This document shows positions 17,281-26,192 of a stretch of 35,494 bases of DNA, piece after piece. Positions within the stretch are counted from its first letter, which is position 1; every line of letters begins with the position of its first letter. The notes below the pieces were generated by a model. That model was not told where the DNA came from, made no database searches, and saw nothing but the letters and a program-made list of their open reading frames with translations. The stretch is from NCBI GenBank assembly GCA_047975545.1, contig JBKEDS010000045.1, positions 1 to 35,494 of the forward strand, in the 5' to 3' direction. The DNA comes from JBKEDS01 sp047975545. Its GTDB lineage: Bacteria > Bacteroidota > Bacteroidia > Flavobacteriales > Flavobacteriaceae. The position numbers and the translations under genes are program-made.

Positions 17281-18714
17281 TTAATCGACATCAACCTCTT
17301 CGGTAATTTGCGGTATTTTTTCGTAGCGTTCGTTATTTCTAATAAGCGGATTATTTTGGCGCTCTTTTAACGGAATTGGCAGCGTATAGTTTAAATCGTT
17401 TGGCAGTAAGGTGTACACCTCGGTACCGACCTTTACGGCACTTTCGTTTATTAAAGTGAAGGTGTGCTTAATTTCGGGGCGGTTTTCCATACGGCGCAAA
17501 TCGAACCAACGGTGGTGGTCCTCGAAACAAAGCTCTTTTCGGCGTTCGGTTAAAACATAACTTATAACGGCATCGGCAGCAGTTGGGTATTCTACCCCTG
17601 AAGTGTTGGAATACCGCTTGCTATGCAAAGTTTTTACATCGTTAACGGCATTGGCAACATCCTGTTTTTGGGCATAGGCCTCGGCACGGTTTAAATAGGC
17701 TTCGGCAACCCTAAAATTAGCAAAGCCCAAGGTTGTGTAGGTATCCCTAATATATTTTTTGGGTTGGTAAAACAGTTTGCCCGAACCATCGTCGGTGGCC
17801 GAGAAAAAGGCTTCTTTTCTAATATCGGCATCGTCGTACAGTGCCACTAACGCCTTATTTGCCCTATAAGCCCCGTTTTCGTTTGGAAAAGCCGGAGTGG
17901 CCGTATAGTACGAATACAGCACCTCGCTGTTATCTTCGGTAATAAACGGTAGGCTTGCCGATATTTTGGTTACGCCCGCAGCGGCAATTACCTTGTTGGC
18001 ATAAGTAATGGTTTCGTCCCATTGCTTTTGGTACAACTTTACCCGTGACATTAACAAATTACAAGTGGCCAAATTAGGGTGCCATTTGCTTTTTGTTATG
18101 CCGCTGGATTCTATAAGGGCTGCGGCTTGGGTTAAATCGTCCTCAATTTGTGCGTAACACTCGGCTACCGTGTTTCGGTTATAGGTTTCTTCCACACCAA
18201 TATCTACCCGAATTGGCACGCCCAAATCAACATTGGCACTGGAAGCGTTATAAGGCTGCCCATAAAGGTTTAACAAATTAAAATACGATAAAGCCCTAAT
18301 AAAAAGCGCTTCGCCCTTAACGTAATCGTTCTCGGCGGGTTCGCCCAGGGCATCGTCTATAAAATCGATAACGTAATTGGCAACGGCAACATCCTCATAC
18401 ATTTTTTCCCATGAATTATTTATGTTGCTTAGGGTATTGCCATATTCGTCTATTTCAATTTCACGCTGCCAAGTATAGGTTGTTTTTTTGTTTTCTTTTG
18501 TAGAAGTGTACGCATTGGCGTTTTCAACAACATTATCGGTCATATAATCTACGGTGTAAAATATGGGATATTCAAAGTTGAATTCCTGCAATAGCAAAGC
18601 CGAATAATGGTCGGTTTTTTCGGGGACTAATTTATCCTGCGACACTTCGTCCAAAAAATCGCTACATCCAAAAAACATTAAAAGTACGGGAAGTATATAT
18701 TGAATTTTTTTCAT
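17281..18714 (-). CDS. susD: SusD/RagB-family outer-membrane lipoprotein
   Basis: This 477-residue lipoprotein has lipobox FFGC (Cys17) followed by SDFLDE, the usual SusD opening. Helical TPR-like repeats follow, with family features such as ALFIRALSYFNLLNLYG (about 150-170) and the C-terminal ERRKELCFEDHHRWFDLRR. SusD proteins form a lid over the SusC barrel at the cell surface and capture substrate. The gene begins 11 bp after susC, the normal arrangement. The substrate class cannot be read from the protein; the neighbouring peptidases suggest peptides, as in the RagAB system. The assignment is confident. Confidence 0.95.
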   Translation of the reverse strand: MKKIQYILPVLLMFFGCSDFLDEVSQDKLVPEKTDHYSALLLQEFNFEYPIFYTVDYMTDNVVENANAYTSTKENKKTTYTWQREIEIDEYGNTLSNINNSWEKMYEDVAVANYVIDFIDDALGEPAENDYVKGEALFIRALSYFNLLNLYGQPYNASSANVDLGVPIRVDIGVEETYNRNTVAECYAQIEDDLTQAAALIESSGITKSKWHPNLATCNLLMSRVKLYQKQWDETITYANKVIAAAGVTKISASLPFITEDNSEVLYSYYTATPAFPNENGAYRANKALVALYDDADIRKEAFFSATDDGSGKLFYQPKKYIRDTYTTLGFANFRVAEAYLNRAEAYAQKQDVANAVNDVKTLHSKRYSNTSGVEYPTAADAVISYVLTERRKELCFEDHHRWFDLRRMENRPEIKHTFTLINESAVKVGTEVYTLLPNDLNYTLPIPLKERQNNPLIRNNERYEKIPQITEEVDVD

Positions 18715-18725
18715 CTATTTAAATT

Positions 18726-21700
18726 TTAGAATGATACGTTTATGCTTAAACTATAATTGGGCGTAGTGGGCAACCCTATACCGGAAACTTGTTCGGGGTC
18801 CTGCCCTTTTAAGTCCCTATCGAAAGCAAAATAGGCCAAGTTGCTGCCCTGTACGGCCAAGTTCAGGTTTTTAACGCCCGAACCGTTTAAAATTTTCGAT
18901 GGCACATTGTACGATACGGTGAACGACTGAAAACGGAAATGGCTGGCATCGACCACACGGGCATTACTATAATCGTACATCCACCAAGCATTGGTTCCGG
19001 AAGGTATGGCCGTACCAAGGTTGGTTACATAAACCCGATTGTACCCATCGGCACTATCGTTACCATAAAATGCTAAATTATGGTTGGATAGGGTTGGTAT
19101 GTTGGTCGTTAACTCGTTGCCGGGCTGCCGCCAGCGGTTATTAAATTCGCCACTCATGTTTTCGTAAGGCAACGGCAGGTTTTGGTTGCCGTTGTACAGT
19201 TTCAACATTCGTGTTTTGTAACCGACTTTATAGGTAAAATTTGCCGAAACCGTAAAATTACCCGCCTTTATTTGGGTACCAAACCCGCCATAAAACTTAG
19301 GCGTTCGCGTACCTTCGTAAACCAAAGCCGCCTCCAATTGTTCTTCGGGAGTCATGTTTTCCTCGACCAAATGTTTAAAGGTTGGCAGGCCTTCTTCATC
19401 CAATCCATCGAACTGATACGAAAAGAAACCGCTTGTTGGGAATCCGGCACGGTAAATATTTCCGTTTAAATAATTGTAGGCCGTTAGGCTATTTGCACCG
19501 TCTTCGTAACCTTCGATAACCCTATCCCTATCGTGCGAAAAGTTAAGGTAGGTACTCCATGCAAAATCGTCCTTTTTTAGGTTTACGGTTCTTATGGAAA
19601 ACTCGAAGCTATTAACGTCCTTACTGCCCGAATTGTACATTTGCACCGCAGTACCGTTAACCAAGGACACGGGGCGTCCTTGCAGCAAATCGGTACTTTT
19701 GGAGTAGGCATAATCCAAAGCACCACTAATCCTGCCGCCCAAGAAGCTATAATTTAAGCCCACATTGGTAGTTTGGGTTTTTTCCCAACGCAAATTGGCA
19801 TTGGGAAAATCGGACAGTTGTGCCGTATTTTCGGGATAATAGTAGGCATTGTTTTTGCCGTAATTGGAAATAATTAAATATGGGCTGGCATTGGGCATGG
19901 TACCCCGAAGCCCGTAAGATGCCCTAAGGGCCAGCTCGTCCACGCCATTGGCATTTTGCATAAATTTTTCGTTATGGATATTCCAACGTGTCGATGCCGA
20001 CCACGTAGGCTTAAACTTATAGCGCTCGTACTGGCCAAACGCATTGGAGCCATCGCTCCTGATGTTAAAATTAAACACATATCGGGTATCGTAAATATAG
20101 TTGACAATACCAAATAGCGACATGGTGTTGGTAAGCCTATCGGTTATTGTAGGGTAAACGCTTACGCCGCCGCGAGTGGTAAGCCAATCGAACATGGCAT
20201 CGTAATCGTAATCGTCGAAATTATAAATACTACCCGCATCCGAGGCCATAATGGATGGCGAGGGCAACGCAATAAACCCACGTCCCTGATAATGGTTATA
20301 GCCCGGTACGGTAAAGCCCGTAGCGCCCCAATAATTAACCGAACGCACTTCCTGCCCCAAGTTAACATTAAAGGCATGTTTTTTGCCAAACATGGTACGG
20401 TAGTTTAACTGGTTGGTAACAGCATAAGTATCCTGGCTTACCATACCCCCGGAATACACACCGCCAAAAGGCAAATTGGATGCGAAATTAACCCGGCTTT
20501 CCAATAAATCCTCAAAAGCATCGAAAGTACGCAGCTCTGCGGCATAAAATGAATTTTCGGTAATCCACTCTTCGTTTAAATTCGTGGTATTTCTGTAGCT
20601 TAATTGGCTTGTGAAACGGAAATCCCTTAAAAAATCCCAACGCAAAAAAGCCGAAATAGTAAAATCCTTGTTGGTAATATTGCGTTCGGAATTATCCATT
20701 TCGTTAAGGATATTGTAGCCTGCATAGGCAATATCGCCACTATTGGAATATATTTTTTTGTTTAGATAGTAATAGTCGCCGTTTTCATCGTAAATAGGTA
20801 CTGTTCGGCTTGTGTAATACGCTTGGTCGAAGGCATTTATGGAATTATGATTGTAATGTGCCTTTTGTACCGAGCCACTTAACTTAAACGACAGCATAAC
20901 GTTGTCCTTTAAATCCAAATCGATGTTCGAGCGTGCCGTTATCCGGTTTAGTCCCGTATTGTTTTCTATGCCCTTTTGGTCGTCGTAACCCAAGGAAAAA
21001 TAGTAACGCGACCTATCGCCACCACCAGAGGCACTTACGGCATGGGTTTGCGTAAAGGAATTACGGTACAGGGCATCGAACCAATCGGTATTTAAGGTTT
21101 CCAAATACCCTACCCTATCCTGAAATTGCTGATAGTTATAGGTGCCGTCCCACAAATTCATTAAAGCGCCTTCGTAACCAATGCGGTCCACATTATCGTA
21201 AGAGGAGCTATAACCAAGATTTCTTTGGTACATTTCCCTGGACACATCGATACGTTCCTTGGAATCCATTAAATTAAAATCGGAATACCGGGGGCCTTGG
21301 GCCACGCTAAAACCACCGGAATAGTTTAAAGTGGGCTGCCCGCGCTTTCCTCTTTTGGTTGTTATAACAATTACCCCGTTGGCCGCACGCGTACCGTAAA
21401 TGGCCGTTGCCGAGGCATCCTTTAAAATATCGATTTTTGCAATATCGGAAGGATTTATGCCCGAAAGAGCGTTACCGATAAGGTTAACATTGTCGAAACT
21501 ATTAATTTCGTCGGCACTCAAGGGTACGGGGTCTTCGTAAACTACGCCATCGACCACCCAAAGCGGGCTTTGGTTTCCGGTAAAGGTACTGCCGCTCCTT
21601 ACCCTTATTTTTGCCGCTGCACCGGGGGCGGCACTAATGTTGCTTACCATAAGCCCAGTGGCCTTGCCCTCTATCATTTTATCTACGCTTATAGCTGCCG

Positions 21701-22349
21701 TAATATCCAAATCTTCTTCTTGTATCTGGGCAATGGCACTGGTTAGTTCGCGCTTATCTATATCCTGGTAACCCGTACTAAATACCAAAACCTCGTTTAA
21801 GGATTCGGCTTCGGGGCTAAGGTTAATGGTTAGGTTTGTAGACTGGTCCACGTGAACTTCCTTGGAGGCATAGCCCAAATACGAAATAACCAATGTGGCG
21901 GCACGGGGCAAGCGCATTTTAAAATTCCCCTCGAAATCGGACACAGCGCCCAACTTGCCATTTTTAACTATAATATTGGCACCGGGAATTGGCAAACCGG
22001 TTTGGGAGTCGAAAACAACTCCGGTGACCGTAATTTCTTGCTCTTGTTTATTGTTTTCAACAATTACAATAACGCCATTGACAAGCGTGTAAGCCATGTT
22101 TATGCCCGTAAGCACCTCATCCAGCACCGCCTTAACGGTTGCTTTGTTTTTTTGGACGGTAATATGCTCCAATTCGGCCATTTTTTGTTCGTTAAAAAAG
22201 AAACTGTACCCGGTTTGTTTTCTAATTTCATCGAAGAGATAGGACATTTTAACATCCTTCAAATTTAAATCCACAAGTTTTGTTTGCGAATGGGTTGCTG
22301 CCGACAATGTGAATACGGCGCTAAAAATCAACACAAAAAATAACTTCAT
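18726..22349 (-). CDS. susC: SusC/RagA-family TonB-dependent receptor with STN signalling domain
   Basis: The 1207-residue protein has a signal peptide (about 1-22) and an STN domain (about 27-97, starting near KLVDLNLKDVKMSYLFDEIR). A carboxypeptidase-regulatory-like domain (about 107-185) follows, then a TonB-box-like EVLVFSTGYQ and a plug with the SusC signature LWVVDGVVYEDP (about 263-274). The remainder is a 22-stranded-type barrel ending in SINVSF. Receptors with an STN domain signal to a FecR anti-sigma factor, so this gene pairs with the sigma/FecR genes just upstream. It transports substrate across the outer membrane with energy from TonB. Its length above the usual 1000-1100 residues is explained by the STN domain. 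It is separated from fecR by 434 bp that hold a MITE-like element and a hairpin. Confidence 0.96.
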   Translation of the reverse strand: MKLFFVLIFSAVFTLSAATHSQTKLVDLNLKDVKMSYLFDEIRKQTGYSFFFNEQKMAELEHITVQKNKATVKAVLDEVLTGINMAYTLVNGVIVIVENNKQEQEITVTGVVFDSQTGLPIPGANIIVKNGKLGAVSDFEGNFKMRLPRAATLVISYLGYASKEVHVDQSTNLTINLSPEAESLNEVLVFSTGYQDIDKRELTSAIAQIQEEDLDITAAISVDKMIEGKATGLMVSNISAAPGAAAKIRVRSGSTFTGNQSPLWVVDGVVYEDPVPLSADEINSFDNVNLIGNALSGINPSDIAKIDILKDASATAIYGTRAANGVIVITTKRGKRGQPTLNYSGGFSVAQGPRYSDFNLMDSKERIDVSREMYQRNLGYSSSYDNVDRIGYEGALMNLWDGTYNYQQFQDRVGYLETLNTDWFDALYRNSFTQTHAVSASGGGDRSRYYFSLGYDDQKGIENNTGLNRITARSNIDLDLKDNVMLSFKLSGSVQKAHYNHNSINAFDQAYYTSRTVPIYDENGDYYYLNKKIYSNSGDIAYAGYNILNEMDNSERNITNKDFTISAFLRWDFLRDFRFTSQLSYRNTTNLNEEWITENSFYAAELRTFDAFEDLLESRVNFASNLPFGGVYSGGMVSQDTYAVTNQLNYRTMFGKKHAFNVNLGQEVRSVNYWGATGFTVPGYNHYQGRGFIALPSPSIMASDAGSIYNFDDYDYDAMFDWLTTRGGVSVYPTITDRLTNTMSLFGIVNYIYDTRYVFNFNIRSDGSNAFGQYERYKFKPTWSASTRWNIHNEKFMQNANGVDELALRASYGLRGTMPNASPYLIISNYGKNNAYYYPENTAQLSDFPNANLRWEKTQTTNVGLNYSFLGGRISGALDYAYSKSTDLLQGRPVSLVNGTAVQMYNSGSKDVNSFEFSIRTVNLKKDDFAWSTYLNFSHDRDRVIEGYEDGANSLTAYNYLNGNIYRAGFPTSGFFSYQFDGLDEEGLPTFKHLVEENMTPEEQLEAALVYEGTRTPKFYGGFGTQIKAGNFTVSANFTYKVGYKTRMLKLYNGNQNLPLPYENMSGEFNNRWRQPGNELTTNIPTLSNHNLAFYGNDSADGYNRVYVTNLGTAIPSGTNAWWMYDYSNARVVDASHFRFQSFTVSYNVPSKILNGSGVKNLNLAVQGSNLAYFAFDRDLKGQDPEQVSGIGLPTTPNYSLSINVSF

Positions 22350-22372
22350 AGTAATACGTGGTTGTTTAGTTG

Positions 22373-22391
22373 TTTTTCCCGTAAGGAAAAA
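22373..22391 (-). promoter_or_regulatory. Hairpin in the susC leader
   Basis: TTTTTCC and GGAAAAA form a perfect 7-bp stem around a 5-base loop, 23 bases upstream of the susC ATG. It would be transcribed in the susC 5' untranslated region and could affect ribosome access or mRNA stability. This is seen in the sequence only; function is inferred. Confidence 0.4.
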
Positions 22392-22442
22392 TGGGTTAGT
22401 AAATTAGTTTTCATTGGTTTGGTTGTTTTGTTTAAACTTTAG

Positions 22443-22567
22443 TGTTATGTCAACTCTGAAATTTAATAGAGAGATTGCTTCGTCGTCGTGCCTCCTTCTC
22501 GCAATGACGTCATTGCGACGACAACGGAGGAAGCAATCTCATCCGTCAATTTTAATTTGACATAACA
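22443..22567. repeat. MITE-like inverted-repeat element, copy 2
   Basis: A 125-bp element has perfect 11-bp terminal inverted repeats: TGTTATGTCAA (22443-22453) and TTGACATAACA (22557-22567). It is flanked by TTAG on both sides, a possible 4-bp target duplication. Its inner palindrome runs from GAGATTGCTTC to GAAGCAATCTC around ATGACGTCAT. It aligns along its length with the copy at 8755-8880, with about seven differences over the inner 99 bp. It sits between fecR and susC. Confidence 0.78.
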
Positions 22568-22783
22568 TTAGTTTCAATTATTAAATTTGAAATGACTTAT
22601 TGAAAAATTATATAATGTTGCTCCAAACGACGCCATGAAGCCATTTGTTTTTATTATTTTAATTTAGGTCTCGACTCCACCTCGTCAAGCTCGGCACAGG
22701 CTGCTCGACCTGACGCTCTGCAACGTATTTATAAGAACTTTGGTTTTAAAAAGCCTTTATTCAACAGTTAAAACGGCTTCGCC
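22568..22783. other. Non-coding part of the fecR-susC gap, with a degenerate palindrome
   Basis: The gap between fecR and susC is 434 bp. Besides the MITE-like element and the leader hairpin it holds a GC-rich imperfect palindrome at 22666-22713, from AGGTCTCGAC to GCTCGACCTGAC, which shares the core CGTCAAGCTCGG with the loop region of the hairpin at 11759-11789. The rest is AT-rich and no gene or clear promoter was seen. Confidence 0.5.
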
Positions 22784-23995
22784 TTATTGCTTAGATACAT
22801 AAATGGTTTTGTTGTTTTCGACCTTAATTTGAACGGACATTTCGGCCTCAACAATTTTTAGGATATTCTGCATATTGTTGTACCTGGGCAAATCGCCCGT
22901 AAAACGGATGGGTTTTAAACTTTCATCGGTAATAACCACATCAACATCGTACCACTTTCCAAGGGTTTTAAAGAACGATTCCAAAGGTTCGTTTTTAAAC
23001 ACAAAACGGCCGTCTTTCCAAGATACAAACGGGTACACATCTACGGTTTGTTTGGTTATTTGCTTGGTATTGGTTTTATATACCAACTGTTCGTTTGGCG
23101 TTAAAATATACTCTGGCGTTTCCGTAGCAATATGCGCAAAATTGGCCTTTACCCTACCTTCTACCAATGTGGTGGTAATATGCCTGTTTTCGGGATATGC
23201 GGATATATTGAACGCGGTTCCCAAAACCTGCACGTCTTGGTTACTGGCCGATACTATAAACGGTTTATCCTTATCGTGCGCCACATTAAAATAAGCTTCG
23301 CCTTTTAGCGTTACACGGCGTTGGTTATCGGTAAACGGGACTTGGTAGGTAAGTTCGGAATCGGAATTTAGCCAAATCTTGGTGCCATCGGTTAGCACCA
23401 ATTGATACTCCGCACCACGAGGCACGCGCAAGGTATTGGTTTTGGGCTCTATTTTTTCGGTGGTGGTTTCTTTATCGTAATGCAATACACCCTTAGCATT
23501 ATTGGCCAAAGTACCGTGGTCCTTAATTGGCGCTTCAAGCGTGTCCTGCAAACTTAAAACTTTGCCGTTGGACAAGATTAATTCGGCTTGTGATGTTCCG
23601 GGGGCGATACTGGTTTCCTGAACCGTTTTATACGAATTGTTAAAATTAAATATGTTGTTTTGGTAGGCGAAATAGACAAAAAAAGCCAAAAGAAAAACAG
23701 CCGCCACGGACGATACCCATTTTAATATGCGCAACTTAACAATCCGGCTTTTTTGGGAAACGCCATTTTGTACATGCTCCAAAAAAAAATGCCATTCCCG
23801 CTTGGTGTCCAGTGCCGCTATTTGGGTTTGCCAGTGTTGGAACGCCTGCTCGTTTAAAATGTTATTCTCTAAGATTTTGTTTTCGGGTTCGGTTTCCCAT
23901 TTTTGTAATGCGGCTTCCTGTTCGGGCGTTAGTTTGCCCAGTACCTTGCCCGCCAATAATTTTGAAACATCTATTTGCTCTCTAATATTCTTCAT
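22784..23995 (-). CDS. FecR-family anti-sigma factor
   Basis: This 403-residue protein has a cytoplasmic N-terminal anti-sigma region (1-88), one membrane helix (about 92-111) and a periplasmic FecR domain (about 190-290) with LRVPRGAEYQLVLTDGTKIW and GEAYFNVAHDKDKPFIV. The C-terminal stretch (about 325-400, from VSWKDGRFVF) is the STN-like/DUF4974 domain usual in Bacteroidota FecR proteins. It holds the neighbouring ECF sigma factor inactive until the STN domain of substrate-loaded SusC signals to its periplasmic part. It lies 78 bp after the sigma gene and 434 bp before susC, all on one strand. The assignment is firm. Confidence 0.95.
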   Translation of the reverse strand: MKNIREQIDVSKLLAGKVLGKLTPEQEAALQKWETEPENKILENNILNEQAFQHWQTQIAALDTKREWHFFLEHVQNGVSQKSRIVKLRILKWVSSVAAVFLLAFFVYFAYQNNIFNFNNSYKTVQETSIAPGTSQAELILSNGKVLSLQDTLEAPIKDHGTLANNAKGVLHYDKETTTEKIEPKTNTLRVPRGAEYQLVLTDGTKIWLNSDSELTYQVPFTDNQRRVTLKGEAYFNVAHDKDKPFIVSASNQDVQVLGTAFNISAYPENRHITTTLVEGRVKANFAHIATETPEYILTPNEQLVYKTNTKQITKQTVDVYPFVSWKDGRFVFKNEPLESFFKTLGKWYDVDVVITDESLKPIRFTGDLPRYNNMQNILKIVEAEMSVQIKVENNKTIYVSKQ

Positions 23996-24073
23996 CTTCT
24001 ATAATGTTGCGACAAAAACAATATAATCGCTATTAAAAAGACGCCGAATTACAAAACGGGAGTGACAACTATG

Positions 24074-24631
24074 TTAAAAAAATTCAAAAAAACTACCTAA
24101 TAATATAGCAACAAACTGGTTTCCAAGTTTTTGCCTTAAAACCTTATAAGCCCTTCGCTTAACGGTTTTAACGGTATTAACGGTAATGTTAAGCTCGATT
24201 GCTATATCCTGGTTTTTGTACCCGTGCAGCGTTAAGTTAACCACTTGTTGGGCCTGAGGGGATAAATCCTTAATGGCAGTATGGAGTAATTTGTAGGTTT
24301 CCTGCCTTAAAATTTCGTTGTAAAACTCTTGATTTGGAATTTGGAGGCCTTCATCTAACGACAAATGGTCTTTGTTCGATTTTTTTCTTAAATAGCTAAT
24401 ACTGGCATTTTTAACCAAAACATACAAGTATGCCGTTAGGGCTTTTTCGCTTTCGAAATCTTCGACATCGCGTTCCCATAATTTAACAAAGGCTTCTTGG
24501 GCAATGTCTTTTCCTTTTTCTTCGCTTCCCAATAATTTTGCGGCCAATAGGTACATGGAAGGAAAAATACGCTCGAACAGGACATTAAACTCCTTGCTGC
24601 TGTATGTTATGGTTTTACCTGCTATTTTCAT
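24074..24631 (-). CDS. ECF RNA polymerase sigma factor (FecI-like)
   Basis: The 185-residue protein has sigma-70 region 2 at about residues 13-85 (KGKDIAQEAFVKLWER is the typical 2.2 segment) and region 4 at about 118-170, with the helix-turn-helix stretch YKNQDIAIELNITVNTVKTV. Region 1 is missing, as expected for ECF sigma factors, and the C-terminal tail is hydrophobic (AILLGSFFEFF). Together with the FecR gene and the STN-bearing SusC it should drive transcription of the uptake genes, and perhaps of the whole cluster, when substrate is present. A TATATTTG box lies upstream. Confidence 0.95.
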   Translation of the reverse strand: MKIAGKTITYSSKEFNVLFERIFPSMYLLAAKLLGSEEKGKDIAQEAFVKLWERDVEDFESEKALTAYLYVLVKNASISYLRKKSNKDHLSLDEGLQIPNQEFYNEILRQETYKLLHTAIKDLSPQAQQVVNLTLHGYKNQDIAIELNITVNTVKTVKRRAYKVLRQKLGNQFVAILLGSFFEFF

Positions 24632-24713
24632 GACAAACCTTAGTCAGGCCCGACAATTATTTCCTTACAGATTATTTTACTTAATGTAATAATTGCAAGC
24701 CTAACGAAGCGTA

Positions 24714-24721
24714 CAAATATA
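24714..24721 (-). promoter_or_regulatory. Candidate -7 box for the sigma/FecR genes
   Basis: The minus strand reads TATATTTG here, an exact match to the Bacteroidota -7 consensus TAnnTTTG, 82-90 bases before the sigma factor ATG. No TTG was found at the ideal distance upstream, so the promoter is only partly supported. Confidence 0.4.
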
Positions 24722-24872
24722 TACAGAATATTATTGATTTTTATTTAACATTTCAACAAATTAACTTTAATGGTGTTAATTTTATATCGTTATTTGGTTT
24801 TTACTGTTTTTTATCTAAAGAATTAAGGCTATAAGAATTTTATTTTCCCTTGTGTTTTCCCGCCCAACCAAA

Positions 24873-26102
24873 CTATCCGTTAAACCGATAATACCCGCAT
24901 TTTAAATATGCTCCCTCGGGAAACGACACGGGATGGTCGGTATCGTGATACGTTTGTAAAATTATGCTATAAGAACGGTTTGTAGCGCTTAAAACCGCCC
25001 TGTTTATTTCGAAAAAATCCTCGGCAACAACCCTTGACGAGCAAGATGCCAATACCAACAGCCCGTTTTTATGGGTTAGCCGTTCGCCCAAAGCCGCCAA
25101 TTGGGCATACTTTTTTTGTGCCAAGGCCACTTCCGAGGCTTGTTTGGCAAAACTGGGCGGATCGATTACCACGACATCAAACCTTTGGTTTTTATCGATA
25201 AGGGCTTGCATTTCCTTAAAGGCATCGCCCGCAATAGTAAGGTGTTCGCCTTTGTAATGGTTTAATTTTCCGTTTGCAATGGCAATTTCGAGCGCCTGCT
25301 TGCTAATATCCAAACTGGTAACCCTTTTGGCGTTATTGTACAAGGCATGTACCGAAAACCCGCCGGCATAGCTAAACACATCCAATACAGTTTTACCGTT
25401 GCTCCACCGGCCCACTTGCTTTCGGTTGGCCCGATGATCCAAAAAATAGCCTGTTTTGTGGCCTTTTATAACATTGGCCGAAAATGCAACGCCATGCTCC
25501 ACAAATTCCACGACCTCATTTTGCAGCGTGCCATAAACCACTTCGCCATCGGTAAACTGGTGCTTTTTGGATTGCGCCACGCCCCTGCTTAAACGCAGTA
25601 CGACCGTGTTTGTTTTTGAAATTTGTTGCAGGGCGGGCAAGATACTTTCCAAATAGGGCAGCCAAATTTCGGAATACAATTTAACCACCAAAACCGAGGC
25701 GTATACATCGGCAATTAAGGCCGGAAAGCCATCATTTTCGCCAAACAGCAAGCGATAGCTGTTGGTATTGGTTTGCAATAGAACTTGACGCTTGGCAAAG
25801 GCTTCTTCAATTTTTGTTTTAAAATATTGGAAGTTAATTTCAATTTTCCCCAATCCGCTATAAAGCATTTTTATACGTATGGGCGAACCGGCATCGAACA
25901 GCCCCAACCCCATAACACGGTTTTTGTTTTTACTGAAAACCACGGCCAAATCGCCCGTTTGGGCATTATCGGTTATTTTAACAATGCTGTTGGAAAACAC
26001 CCACGGATGCCCCTTGACCACGGACTGCTCGCCTTTGGCATTAAGTTTTACCGCCAAACGTTTTGGGGTGTAGTGCGGTTTTATTTTTTTTGAAAAGTGC
26101 AT
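24873..26102 (-). CDS. rlmI: Class I rRNA large subunit methyltransferase, RlmI-like
   Basis: This 409-residue protein has an N-terminal PUA RNA-binding domain (about 15-80, KGHPWVFSNSI) and a central EEHI-type segment. The C-terminal SAM-dependent Rossmann domain has motif I at about 239-250 (LDVFSYAGGFS), motif IV IDPPSFAK (313-320) and the catalytic cysteine in LASCSSRV (Cys354). The conserved GYFLDHR (218-224) precedes the domain. E. coli RlmI makes m5C1962 in 23S rRNA, and the overall layout matches. Site specificity is inferred. It lies downstream of dnaK but after a terminator, so it is probably transcribed separately. It precedes the sigma gene on the same strand by 241 bp, which hold no obvious terminator. 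Confidence 0.85.
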   Translation of the reverse strand: MHFSKKIKPHYTPKRLAVKLNAKGEQSVVKGHPWVFSNSIVKITDNAQTGDLAVVFSKNKNRVMGLGLFDAGSPIRIKMLYSGLGKIEINFQYFKTKIEEAFAKRQVLLQTNTNSYRLLFGENDGFPALIADVYASVLVVKLYSEIWLPYLESILPALQQISKTNTVVLRLSRGVAQSKKHQFTDGEVVYGTLQNEVVEFVEHGVAFSANVIKGHKTGYFLDHRANRKQVGRWSNGKTVLDVFSYAGGFSVHALYNNAKRVTSLDISKQALEIAIANGKLNHYKGEHLTIAGDAFKEMQALIDKNQRFDVVVIDPPSFAKQASEVALAQKKYAQLAALGERLTHKNGLLVLASCSSRVVAEDFFEINRAVLSATNRSYSIILQTYHDTDHPVSFPEGAYLKCGYYRFNG

Positions 26103-26140
26103 GATAACTTTTAGTTCGATAAAAGTATTATTTTAAAACG

Positions 26141-26169
26141 AAAAAACGCAACCATTTCTGATTGCGTTT
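26141..26169 (-). terminator. Rho-independent terminator of dnaK
   Basis: On the minus strand AAACGCAA and TTGCGTTT form an 8-bp stem around a 10-base loop, followed directly by TTTT. It starts 23 bases after the dnaK stop codon and lies before the rlmI start, so it separates the two genes. Confidence 0.8.
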
Positions 26170-26192
26170 CTTCAACTTTATTGTTTCAACGT

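Noticed and set aside
21852..22268. Open frame of 138 codons on the plus strand
   Set aside because: It is antisense to the STN and regulatory-like domains of SusC and has no recognisable features.
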